A stretch of DNA of 5,529 nt. Source: Candidatus Krumholzibacteriia bacterium. Lineage in GTDB: Bacteria > Krumholzibacteriota > Krumholzibacteriia > LZORAL124-64-63. Shown here piece after piece: positions 1 through 5,177 of this stretch (the stretch's first letter is position 1; the number at the start of each line of letters is the position of its first letter). The position numbers and the translations under genes are program-made. Below the pieces are notes generated by a model. It did no database searches. It was not told where the DNA came from and worked only from the letters and a program-made list of their open reading frames with translations. The stretch lies in the NCBI GenBank assembly GCA_030632925.1, contig DAOVTU010000246.1:1-5529 (forward strand), in the 5' to 3' direction.

Positions 1-248
1 ACCCGTTCAATCCCCAGACCGAGATCCGTTTCCAACTGGCCGAGGCCAGCCAGGTGCGCATCACCATTTATGACGTGACTGGGCGACTGGTACGCACGCT
101 GGTGAACGAGCAGCGCAGTGCCGGTGAAGGCCACGTCGTGTGGCAGGGTCGGGACGACAGCGGACGGCAGGTTTCCAGCGGAGCATATTATGTACGGCTG
201 GAAAACGAGGGCCAGATCGATCATCGTAAGATCATGATGCTAAAATAG
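1..248 (+). CDS. C-terminal end of a secreted protein with FlgD-Ig-like / type IX-style sorting module (5' end outside window)
   Basis: The reading frame is open from position 3, giving 81 residues that start PFNPQTEIRF and end in IMMLK before a TAG stop. The visible part is a complete FlgD-Ig-like module. It has the NPFNP-type entry, the strand 'ITIYDVTGRLVRTL', a WQGRDDSGR turn, SSGAYYVRL and a short basic tail ending in K. In FCB-group bacteria this module ends exported proteins and is often annotated as a T9SS type A sorting domain. Whether this organism has a T9SS cannot be told here. The module matches the end of the next gene at 76 of 81 residues, so the two genes are probably tandem paralogues or share a swapped tail. 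A GTG at 54 could open a 64-residue ORF, but the frame and homology continue upstream of it, so it is internal. Everything before the tail is unknown. Confidence 0.88.
   Translation, partial: PFNPQTEIRFQLAEASQVRITIYDVTGRLVRTLVNEQRSAGEGHVVWQGRDDSGRQVSSGAYYVRLENEGQIDHRKIMMLK
1..248 (+). repeat. Direct repeat copy 1 (sorting-module DNA)
   Basis: This stretch aligns without any gap to 2886-3133. I count 32 mismatches by eye over 248 bases, about 87 % identity. Of these, 23 are silent and nine fall in the five codons that change an amino acid. The copy ends exactly at the stop codon of each gene. The left limit is not known because the window starts inside the repeat. Confidence 0.9.
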
Positions 249-251
249 AGA

Positions 252-291
252 ACAGGGGGGAAATCGGAGCCTGTCTCCGTCTCCCCTCTGT
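252..291 (+). terminator. Hairpin after the first secreted-protein gene, no T-tract
   Basis: Arms ACAGGGGGGA (252-261) and TCCCCTCTGT (282-291) pair over 10 bp with one G-U. Inside them CGGAG (265-269) pairs with CTCCG (275-279) around a five-base loop. It begins four bases after the stop codon. No run of T follows, so it is not a classical intrinsic terminator. It may be an attenuator, a 3'-end stabiliser or a weak terminator. The rest of the 89-base gap holds only the ribosome binding site of the next gene and AT-rich sequence without a convincing promoter. Confidence 0.5.
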
Positions 292-325
292 GAGCTGCTG
301 ATATAGACAAATTTGAATAGTGCGC

Positions 326-332
326 AAAGGGG
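326..332 (+). promoter_or_regulatory. Ribosome binding site that fixes the start at 338
   Basis: AAAGGGG lies five bases before the ATG at 338. It is very like the AGGGGG that lies five bases before the signal peptidase ATG. An in-frame GTG at 320 has no such site and would add six residues in front of a good signal peptide, so the ATG is preferred. Confidence 0.75.
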
Positions 333-337
333 ACACC

Positions 338-3133
338 ATGTTTGCCAGAAATTCCCGGATCGTGATCGTTTTGGTCGTACTGGCCATTTTGGGGGGCCAA
401 AATTTTGCCCACGCCCAAGACCGGATCGGCATCTACTGGGACCCCGCTTTCACCAACAATGAAACGACGACCGCAGCCCCCTTTGAAGTGCTGGATGCCT
501 ATATTGTGATCAGCGACCCCAGCGTGGGTGGCGGCATCCTCGCCTGGGAATGTGAAGTGGGTATCGATGGTCCGGGTATGGCCACCGGTTGGAGTATCGA
601 AGGGCAGGCCATCAACGCCCAGTCCCCCCCGCGCTTTGCCGTGGGACTGGCTTCGCCCCTGCCGCCGGCCACGGTCACCCAGGTGGCTTCATTTCAGTTG
701 ATCGTCACCGAAGTTCAAGAGGTGAACGTCACTCTCAGTCCCATTTTCTTTGCTTCGATCCCCAATGAAATGGCCTACCTCGGCAATGACCTGCCCGAAC
801 AACTGACGGTCATGACGCCGGTGACCAACAACCAGATCGTGGCCACCGTCAACGCCAGTGATTTTGATGTCAGCGTTGACCGCACCCACCTGGATTTTGG
901 CGCAGTTGCCCTCACGGTCGACAATACGCGCTTTGTCAGGGTCACCAATGTTGGTGGCGGCCTGTTGCCTCTCGAAATTTCACTGGCGTGTGACGGTCCC
1001 GGGTATTCCCTCGATTCGGTTTCAGGGGCCTGGGGAGTAGGACCTGGTGAAACCGTGATCATCCCCGTCACCTTTACTCCGTCGGTGCTGGGATTAGTGA
1101 CCTGCACGCTAAACTTGGGCCCCCACGCACCAGACGTCGTGGTGACCGGCAGTGGTCGCGAACCGATCACCTCCTGGGCCATCAGCGGTGATGTCGATTT
1201 CAGCCTGGTATTTGTGGGCAACTCCCGGGAAATCACGGCCTCGTTCAGGAACACCGGCGACCTGCCGCTGGAATTGGACGTCGGCTGGATCGACACCTGC
1301 GACGGGGCCCTGACGGTCTCCAATTTGGGGCCACAGACCGTCCTGGCTGGCACCACCATTTACCACACTTTCCGCTACGCGCCAATAACCGCCGGCGCGA
1401 CCGCTTGTGTCATGAGCTATGGGCCGGGATTCCCCTCCATCAACGTGACCGGCAACAGCGTCATCGCACCACCCGATGTGCTGATCTCGCCCGAAAGTAT
1501 CACTTTTTTGCCCCAGACCCTGGGCACCACCGAGGCCCAGATCATCCGCATCACCAATACGGGCAGCAATCCGCTTCCCATTGATCCTCAATTGACCAAC
1601 AACGATTCGCCCATTGTTCTTGGTGCAGGCGCCGAGGCCCGTATCCTCCAGCCCGGTAACCGGGCCGACATCCAGGTGCTGTTCACCCCCACCAGCAACG
1701 GCTACTTTGGCAACAGTCTTGAGCTCGCCCCCGGCATTGTCCCCATCTCCATTGAGGGCACCGGCGGCCCCGAAATCCGGCTCTGCCAGATGAGCACCGA
1801 ATTGCTCGAATTCCAGGTCGGAGGCATTGGCGCCTCGCAGACCAAAGCCTTCACGGTGAACAATCCGGGCAATGTGTCGTTGCCGGTGCGTGCCTACCTG
1901 CCAAACGGTGTTTTCTCGGTTGAACCCAGCGCGCCGTTCAGTTTGATTCCCGGCATGACGGTCACGTTTGAGGTGACCTATACGCCCACCGACCTCGGGG
2001 TCCAATCGGCCCTGATCAGCCTGGGCCCCGACGTCTGTTCGTCCGTCGCGCTGCGCGGTTTTGCTGCGTTTGATATCCAGCCGGGCGAAAACCAGATCGG
2101 CTTCTTTTTCGACTCGAATTTCAGCGCCATCGAGACCGGCATTGCCGGCAGTTCAACCACCGTGCCGGTCTATCTCGCGCTGCTCAATCCCTCGGAAACG
2201 TCCGGCGTGGCGGGCTGGGAGTGCAGGGTCGAAACCACCGGCGGCGCCGAATTTGTCGGCTGGGACCTGGCCGGCGATGCCATCAATGTCCCCAATCTCA
2301 ACGACCCCAGCGAATTTACCGTCGGCATCGGCCTCGAGCCCCTACCCTACGCTGCTTCGGGCGTGCTGCTGGCCACATTCCAGTTGCACGTATTTGACGA
2401 CAACCCCAACAACGTGACCCTGGAATTGCATCCCAACCGCACCGCATCGATCCCCGGCTTCATGGCCTGGGTTCCCTGGAGCGACGTCACCCAGTTGACC
2501 CCCATGGTGACGACCACCGGCCAGCCCACCGTGGCCTGGATCAATACCGGCGTGCCCGTTGGGGTGGAAACGCCGACGCCGCTGGCGGTGCAACTCGATG
2601 GTCAGATTGACCTGGAGTGGCCCATGCGCGCCGCCAATGGCGATGGTTACCATGTCTACCGCCAGGATCCGGCCGGGCGCGAAGACCGCCTGACCGAAAC
2701 GCCCTTGCCGGCCACCACGTCCACTGTTCGTTTCAGCGACCGGCCCGACTATCCCGGCGGCACGGTCCTGCGTTACAGCTATGCCGTGGTGCGCGACGGC
2801 GCCGAACTGGTGCGCAGTCCGGCGATTGAAGTGACCGTCAAGAGCCTGCCCCAGGTGCGCACGCAGTTGCTGAGCAATGTGCCCAACCCGTTCAACCCCC
2901 AGACCGAGATCCGCTTCCAGTTGGCAACAGCCAGTCAGGTGCGCATCACCATCTATGACGTGACCGGGAGACTGGTGCGAACGCTGGTGAACGAGCAGCG
3001 CGGAGCCGGGGAAAACCACGCCGTGTGGCAGGGCCGCGACGACAGCGGGCGCCGGGTTTCCAGCGGAGCGTACTATGTACGGCTGGAAAACGAGGGCCAG
3101 ATCGACCACCGCAAGATCATGATGTTGAAATAG
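338..3133 (+). CDS. Large secreted multidomain protein: WEC - 4x ASH - WEC - Fn3-like - FlgD-Ig/sorting module
   Basis: This is a 931-residue exported protein of unknown specific function. Residues 1-26 form a signal peptide: basic start, hydrophobic core at about 8-19, and cleavage after AHA before QD. Residues about 29-172 and 586-739 are two copies of one domain that I cannot name. Both have IG-(Y/F)-x-x-D near the start, then AWEC/GWEC, GW-x-(I/L)-x-G-x-AIN, F-x-VG-(L/I), PLP, ASFQL/ATFQL, NVTL, ASIP and TPM. Between them, residues about 176-577 hold four repeats of about 100 residues of the choice-of-anchor D / ASH type. These show 'LDFG' or 'ITFLPQTLG' openings, 'VTN-G' or 'ITNTG', 'FTP' and closing 'V-G-G'. 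Residues about 742-836 look Fn3-like (LEW, GYHVYR, YSYAV). Residues 845-931 are the FlgD-Ig-like tail. There is no catalytic motif and no transmembrane helix after the signal peptide, so a cell-surface or extracellular structural or adhesive role is the cautious inference. The start at 338 is chosen for its ribosome binding site and signal peptide. It follows a related gene in the same orientation. Confidence 0.88.
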   Translation: MFARNSRIVIVLVVLAILGGQNFAHAQDRIGIYWDPAFTNNETTTAAPFEVLDAYIVISDPSVGGGILAWECEVGIDGPGMATGWSIEGQAINAQSPPRFAVGLASPLPPATVTQVASFQLIVTEVQEVNVTLSPIFFASIPNEMAYLGNDLPEQLTVMTPVTNNQIVATVNASDFDVSVDRTHLDFGAVALTVDNTRFVRVTNVGGGLLPLEISLACDGPGYSLDSVSGAWGVGPGETVIIPVTFTPSVLGLVTCTLNLGPHAPDVVVTGSGREPITSWAISGDVDFSLVFVGNSREITASFRNTGDLPLELDVGWIDTCDGALTVSNLGPQTVLAGTTIYHTFRYAPITAGATACVMSYGPGFPSINVTGNSVIAPPDVLISPESITFLPQTLGTTEAQIIRITNTGSNPLPIDPQLTNNDSPIVLGAGAEARILQPGNRADIQVLFTPTSNGYFGNSLELAPGIVPISIEGTGGPEIRLCQMSTELLEFQVGGIGASQTKAFTVNNPGNVSLPVRAYLPNGVFSVEPSAPFSLIPGMTVTFEVTYTPTDLGVQSALISLGPDVCSSVALRGFAAFDIQPGENQIGFFFDSNFSAIETGIAGSSTTVPVYLALLNPSETSGVAGWECRVETTGGAEFVGWDLAGDAINVPNLNDPSEFTVGIGLEPLPYAASGVLLATFQLHVFDDNPNNVTLELHPNRTASIPGFMAWVPWSDVTQLTPMVTTTGQPTVAWINTGVPVGVETPTPLAVQLDGQIDLEWPMRAANGDGYHVYRQDPAGREDRLTETPLPATTSTVRFSDRPDYPGGTVLRYSYAVVRDGAELVRSPAIEVTVKSLPQVRTQLLSNVPNPFNPQTEIRFQLATASQVRITIYDVTGRLVRTLVNEQRGAGENHAVWQGRDDSGRRVSSGAYYVRLENEGQIDHRKIMMLK
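2886..3133 (+). repeat. Direct repeat copy 2 (sorting-module DNA)
   Basis: This is the second copy of the module-coding DNA, offset by 2885 bases from copy 1 with no indel. The amino-acid changes from copy 1 to copy 2 are E to T, S to G, G to N, V to A and Q to R. The rest of the protein module is identical. Confidence 0.9.
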
Positions 3134-3143
3134 TCCGTCACCC

Positions 3144-3196
3144 TGGCAGGGGTCGCAAATTGAACGGCAAAAGCTGTCAGTTTGCGGCCCCTGCTG
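3144..3196 (+). terminator. Long hairpin between the secreted-protein gene and the signal peptidase gene, no T-tract
   Basis: The left arm GCAGGGGTCGCAAATTGA (3146-3163) pairs with the right arm TCAGTTTGCGGCCCCTGC (3177-3194) over 18 bp with two G-U pairs. The outer bases add two more G-U pairs. The loop can fold further: ACGGC and GCTGT pair around AAAA, taking the T at 3177 and bulging one A. It starts about ten bases after the stop. No T-run follows on either strand, so Rho-independent termination in the textbook form is doubtful. It could block or attenuate read-through, or protect the 3' end of the mRNA. Confidence 0.6.
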
Positions 3197-3199
3197 TGC

Positions 3200-3236
3200 T
3201 ATAGTCCGCTCAGCAGAAATTCCCGCCCGTTATAAA
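3200..3236 (+). promoter_or_regulatory. Candidate -10 elements upstream of the signal peptidase gene
   Basis: TATAGT (3200-3205) and TATAAA (3231-3236) each match five of six bases of the TATAAT consensus. Neither has a good TTGACA-like box 16-18 bases upstream. The second would give a leader of roughly 15 bases before the ATG at 3257. This is weak evidence only. It fits the idea that the gene after the hairpin needs its own promoter. Confidence 0.2.
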
Positions 3237-3245
3237 ATGACCTTT

Positions 3246-3251
3246 AGGGGG
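3246..3251 (+). promoter_or_regulatory. Ribosome binding site of the signal peptidase gene
   Basis: AGGGGG lies five bases before the ATG at 3257, supporting that start. It has the same form and spacing as the site before the ATG at 338. Confidence 0.75.
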
Positions 3252-3256
3252 AAACC

Positions 3257-3898
3257 ATGATCCGGCAACGTATCAGGCGCAGTCTTCTGTATGTGGCCAT
3301 TGGCCTTGGTGGTCTTGTGGTCCTGAGCGCGGTCTACCTGGGCGCGACTCATAAGGCGTTCCGGGTTCCCACCGGTGCCATGATACCCGCCATTCAAATC
3401 GGTGACTATCTCTACGCCAAACGGGCCGGAGATTCTTTTGTGCCCCAGCAGGGTGACATCCTCATATTCAAGTACCCCAAGGATCCAACGATTGACTACG
3501 TCAAACGCTGCGTCGCATTGGCTGGCGATACGGTTGAGGTCGTCGATGGAATCCTGAAAGTCAACGGCGAGACCTACGAATCCAATTTCGCCGAACCTGA
3601 TGGTGACCACAGTTGCGTACCGGGCTGGGACGGACAGGACGGCTGCCCAACTCCGTGCAGCTATCGGGACCACAGATCGTTCATCTCCAATGCCCGGAGT
3701 CGAAGCTGGCCGGGGCCGGGCATGCCCAAACCATACATCGTGCCCGAAGGACACATCTTCATGATGGGCGACAACCGCTACAACAGCGCCGACAGCCGTT
3801 ACTGGGGCCCACTGGATGTGGACCTGATCATCGGTAAGGCCTCGTTCTTTTATTACAGCAGTGAAGACTTCGGCCGGATAGGAAAGAAAGTGCGCTGA
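3257..3898 (+). CDS. lepB: Signal peptidase I family protein (S26) with Ser-to-Ala at the nucleophile position
   Basis: The protein has 213 residues. Signal peptidase I removes signal peptides from Sec/Tat-exported proteins at the outer face of the inner membrane, using a Ser/Lys dyad. A basic start (RQRIRR) is followed by one membrane segment at about 9-29. Box B reads FRVPTGAMIPAIQIGD (35-50). The family pattern is P-S-x-S-M, so the nucleophilic serine is Ala41 (codon GCC at 3377-3379), and the upstream oxyanion-hole serine is Thr39. Box D reads YVKRCVALAGD with the general-base Lys83 kept. Box E, GDNRYNSADSR (171-181), is intact. Residues about 113-158 form a linker with Cys120, Cys130 and Cys134. 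The overall fold is clear and the length fits the family. Activity is uncertain because of Ala41. It may be an inactive paralogue, may use Thr39, or may reflect a one-base sequence error. Another LepB elsewhere in the genome would be expected. The gene faces korB tail to tail. Confidence 0.88.
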   Translation: MIRQRIRRSLLYVAIGLGGLVVLSAVYLGATHKAFRVPTGAMIPAIQIGDYLYAKRAGDSFVPQQGDILIFKYPKDPTIDYVKRCVALAGDTVEVVDGILKVNGETYESNFAEPDGDHSCVPGWDGQDGCPTPCSYRDHRSFISNARSRSWPGPGMPKPYIVPEGHIFMMGDNRYNSADSRYWGPLDVDLIIGKASFFYYSSEDFGRIGKKVR

Positions 3899-3926
3899 CC
3901 GCCTTCAAGCTTGGACGGCACAAAAA

Positions 3927-3954
3927 AAGAGGCGCCTCAATTGAGGCGCCTCTT
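3927..3954. terminator. Bidirectional intrinsic terminator between convergent genes
   Basis: This is a perfect 28-bp palindrome with arms AAGAGGCGCCTC and GAGGCGCCTCTT around AATT. On the minus strand it is followed directly by seven T (complement of the A-run at 3922-3928), making a strong terminator for korAB. On the plus strand the tail is only TTCTGTTTC, so termination of the signal peptidase transcript should be weaker. It sits between the two stop codons (3898 and 3988), as expected. Confidence 0.88.
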
Positions 3955-3987
3955 CTGTTTCAGAACCATGAAGATTCCAAATATCAG

Positions 3988-4986
3988 CTATTCCACTTCC
4001 CAAACATCCGACGTGTACAGCAGATCCTTCAGATCGCCATTACCCCGGTTTTCGGTGACAGTGCTGAGCTGTTCGTGAACCAGACCCTCAAGAGTCGGGG
4101 CCTCGACCTGACGCAACACACCCATCGGGCGCGGCATGGTCTCGTCCTTCTCCATCTGGATCAGCATGAAGGCCGCCGCGGCGGAATCCTCGGTCGGATC
4201 CCAGATCGCTGCTTCCTCGACGCTGCACTTGACGACCTTGAAGCCATCAAACCGCAGGCCTTTGTCCTTGTCCTTGCCGTAGGCCAAAGGCTCGCCCGGG
4301 ACCAGATTGATCGTCATCTCGTCGCGCACGGCCTTTTCGGTCCAACCCTTGAAGCAGTCATGGTTGAAGATGACGCAGTTTTGCCAGACTTCGACAAAGG
4401 CGGTGCCCTTGTGAGTCGCGGCAACCGCCAGCGTCGCTTTCATGTGCTTCGGACTGACATCCATGGTGCGGGCCACGAAAGTGGCGCCGGCACCAAGAGC
4501 CAGCTGGATCGGATTGAACGGCGCATCCACCGAACCGAAAGGCGAAGTCTTGGTCTTCAAGCCCTGCGGTGAGGTCGGCGAATACTGACCCTTGGTCAGG
4601 CCGTAAATCTCGTTGTTGAACAGGATCACCTTCATGCCCACGTTGCGGCGCAGCGAGTGAATCATGTGGTTGCCACCGATGGACAAGCCATCGCCGTCAC
4701 CCGTGATCACCCACACATCCAGATCGGGATTGGCCACCTTGACACCGGTCGCGATGGCGTTGGCCCGTCCGTGGATACTGTGAATGCCGTAGGTGTCCAT
4801 GTAATACGGGAAGCGGCTGGAACAACCGATGCCCGACACGAAAACCACGTTTTCCTTCTTCACGCCGACATCAGCCAACGTTTTTTGCACACCGCTGAGG
4901 ATGGAATAATCTCCACAGCCTGGGCACCACTTCACTTCCTGGTCGGATTTGAAGTCTTTTGCCTTCAATTGCTGGACTTCACTCAT
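3988..4986 (-). CDS. korB: 2-oxoacid:ferredoxin oxidoreductase beta subunit (probably 2-oxoglutarate)
   Basis: This is a 332-residue cytoplasmic subunit that binds thiamine diphosphate and a [4Fe-4S] cluster. With KorA it interconverts a 2-oxoacid plus CoA with acyl-CoA, CO2 and reduced ferredoxin, either in an oxidative TCA cycle or in reverse for CO2 fixation. The sequence shows WCPGCG (Cys21, Cys24), GIGCSSR (Cys55) and WQNCVIFNHD (Cys204). These four cysteines have the spacing known for cluster ligands in this family. HGRA is at 72-75. The ThDP/Mg motif GDGDGLSIGGNH (96-107) is followed by NNEIYGLTKGQYSPTSPQG. The C-terminal part (KDKGLRF, PRPMGVLRQV) resembles the long KorB form. No motif is missing. 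The start ATG has GGAGGAT seven bases upstream (3' of it on the plus strand) and overlaps the korA stop as ATGA, showing an operon with translational coupling. Assignment to 2-oxoglutarate over pyruvate or another 2-oxoacid rests on overall resemblance and is not proven. Confidence 0.93.
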   Translation of the reverse strand: MSEVQQLKAKDFKSDQEVKWCPGCGDYSILSGVQKTLADVGVKKENVVFVSGIGCSSRFPYYMDTYGIHSIHGRANAIATGVKVANPDLDVWVITGDGDGLSIGGNHMIHSLRRNVGMKVILFNNEIYGLTKGQYSPTSPQGLKTKTSPFGSVDAPFNPIQLALGAGATFVARTMDVSPKHMKATLAVAATHKGTAFVEVWQNCVIFNHDCFKGWTEKAVRDEMTINLVPGEPLAYGKDKDKGLRFDGFKVVKCSVEEAAIWDPTEDSAAAAFMLIQMEKDETMPRPMGVLRQVEAPTLEGLVHEQLSTVTENRGNGDLKDLLYTSDVWEVE

Positions 4987-5102
4987 GACTTATCCTCCAG
5001 GAGCTCTTCGAAATGGGCCTTCAGTTCACGGGCCTGGAACGGCTTGCCCTTCATCTTGCTGTACTTCTCGAAATTGATTTCCGGGTACTCGGCCCGCACC
5101 AC
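4983..5102 (-). pseudogene. korA: Detached C-terminal remnant of korA
   Basis: These are 39 codons in the korA frame, starting VVRAEYPEINFEKYSKMKGK and ending in ELLEDKS before TGA. This resembles the normal end of KorA (L-L-R-x-x-Y ... K-x-x-G-K-P-F). The TGA shares bases with the korB ATG (ATGA), the usual korA-korB junction. It is cut off from the rest of korA by a TAG immediately upstream (5105-5103) and two further stops. It could be translated alone only from a GTG at its very start, where I see no ribosome binding site. If 5103-5177 is an artefact, this is simply the end of an intact korA. Confidence 0.75.
4992..4998 (-). promoter_or_regulatory. Ribosome binding site of korB, inside the korA 3' end
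   Basis: Read on the minus strand this is GGAGGAT, five bases of which form a perfect Shine-Dalgarno core, close to the korB ATG. It lies within the last codons of korA (LLEDKS). korB could therefore still be translated if korA translation stops early. Confidence 0.8.
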
Positions 5103-5177
5103 CTAGCCCCGTTGCCAGCAAAACCCACTGAATATACAGGACATTCAGAGATAGACTGGGGAGAAGCAGCTGGCTTA
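5103..5177 (-). other. About 75-nt non-KorA segment with three in-frame stops inside korA
   Basis: Read in the korA frame this segment begins with TAA (5177-5175), has TGA at 5147-5145 and ends with TAG (5105-5103). The translation between these stops does not resemble KorA, and I found no KorA-like sequence in the other five frames. It looks more AT-rich than both flanks. The flanks are in the same frame. From the family pattern I expect about 25 residues here (N-L-G ... VLVPE-NLGQL region), which is the size of the segment. Weak inverted matches lie at its edges: CCTA (5102-5105) with TAGG (5176-5179), and GCCAGC (5114-5119) with GCTGGC (5169-5174). The exact limits are uncertain by a few bases. 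Its nature is unknown. Confidence 0.7.

Noticed and set aside
54..248. A free-standing 64-residue small gene starting at GTG 54
   Set aside because: The same frame is open to the window edge and encodes the upstream part of the same module, so this is the tail of a longer gene.
320..337. GTG at 320 as the start of the large secreted protein
   Set aside because: It would place six residues before a good signal peptide and has no ribosome binding site. The ATG at 338 has AAAGGGG at the right distance.
2342..3109. A 255-codon open frame on the minus strand within the large secreted-protein gene
   Set aside because: It lies opposite a well-supported gene, has a composition typical of antisense shadows and shows no recognisable motif. 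The same holds for the minus-strand frames at 775-1359 and 1109-2005.
3144..3160. A sigma-54 type promoter (TGGCA ... GC) in the hairpin left arm
   Set aside because: The GG and GC elements are one base too close together, and the sequence is fully explained by the hairpin.
3182..3205. TTGCGG with TATAGT as a -35/-10 promoter pair
   Set aside because: The spacer is only 12 bases, too short for a sigma-70 type promoter. TATAGT alone was kept as a weak candidate.
4075..5106. Two plus-strand open frames opposite korB
   Set aside because: They are antisense shadows of the conserved korB sequence. Their His/Arg/Asp-rich translations have no domain character.
5103..5177. A local inversion as the cause of the korA interruption
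   Set aside because: Reading the segment on the plus strand gives an open frame beginning LAPLPAKP in one frame and stops in the others, none of it resembling KorA.
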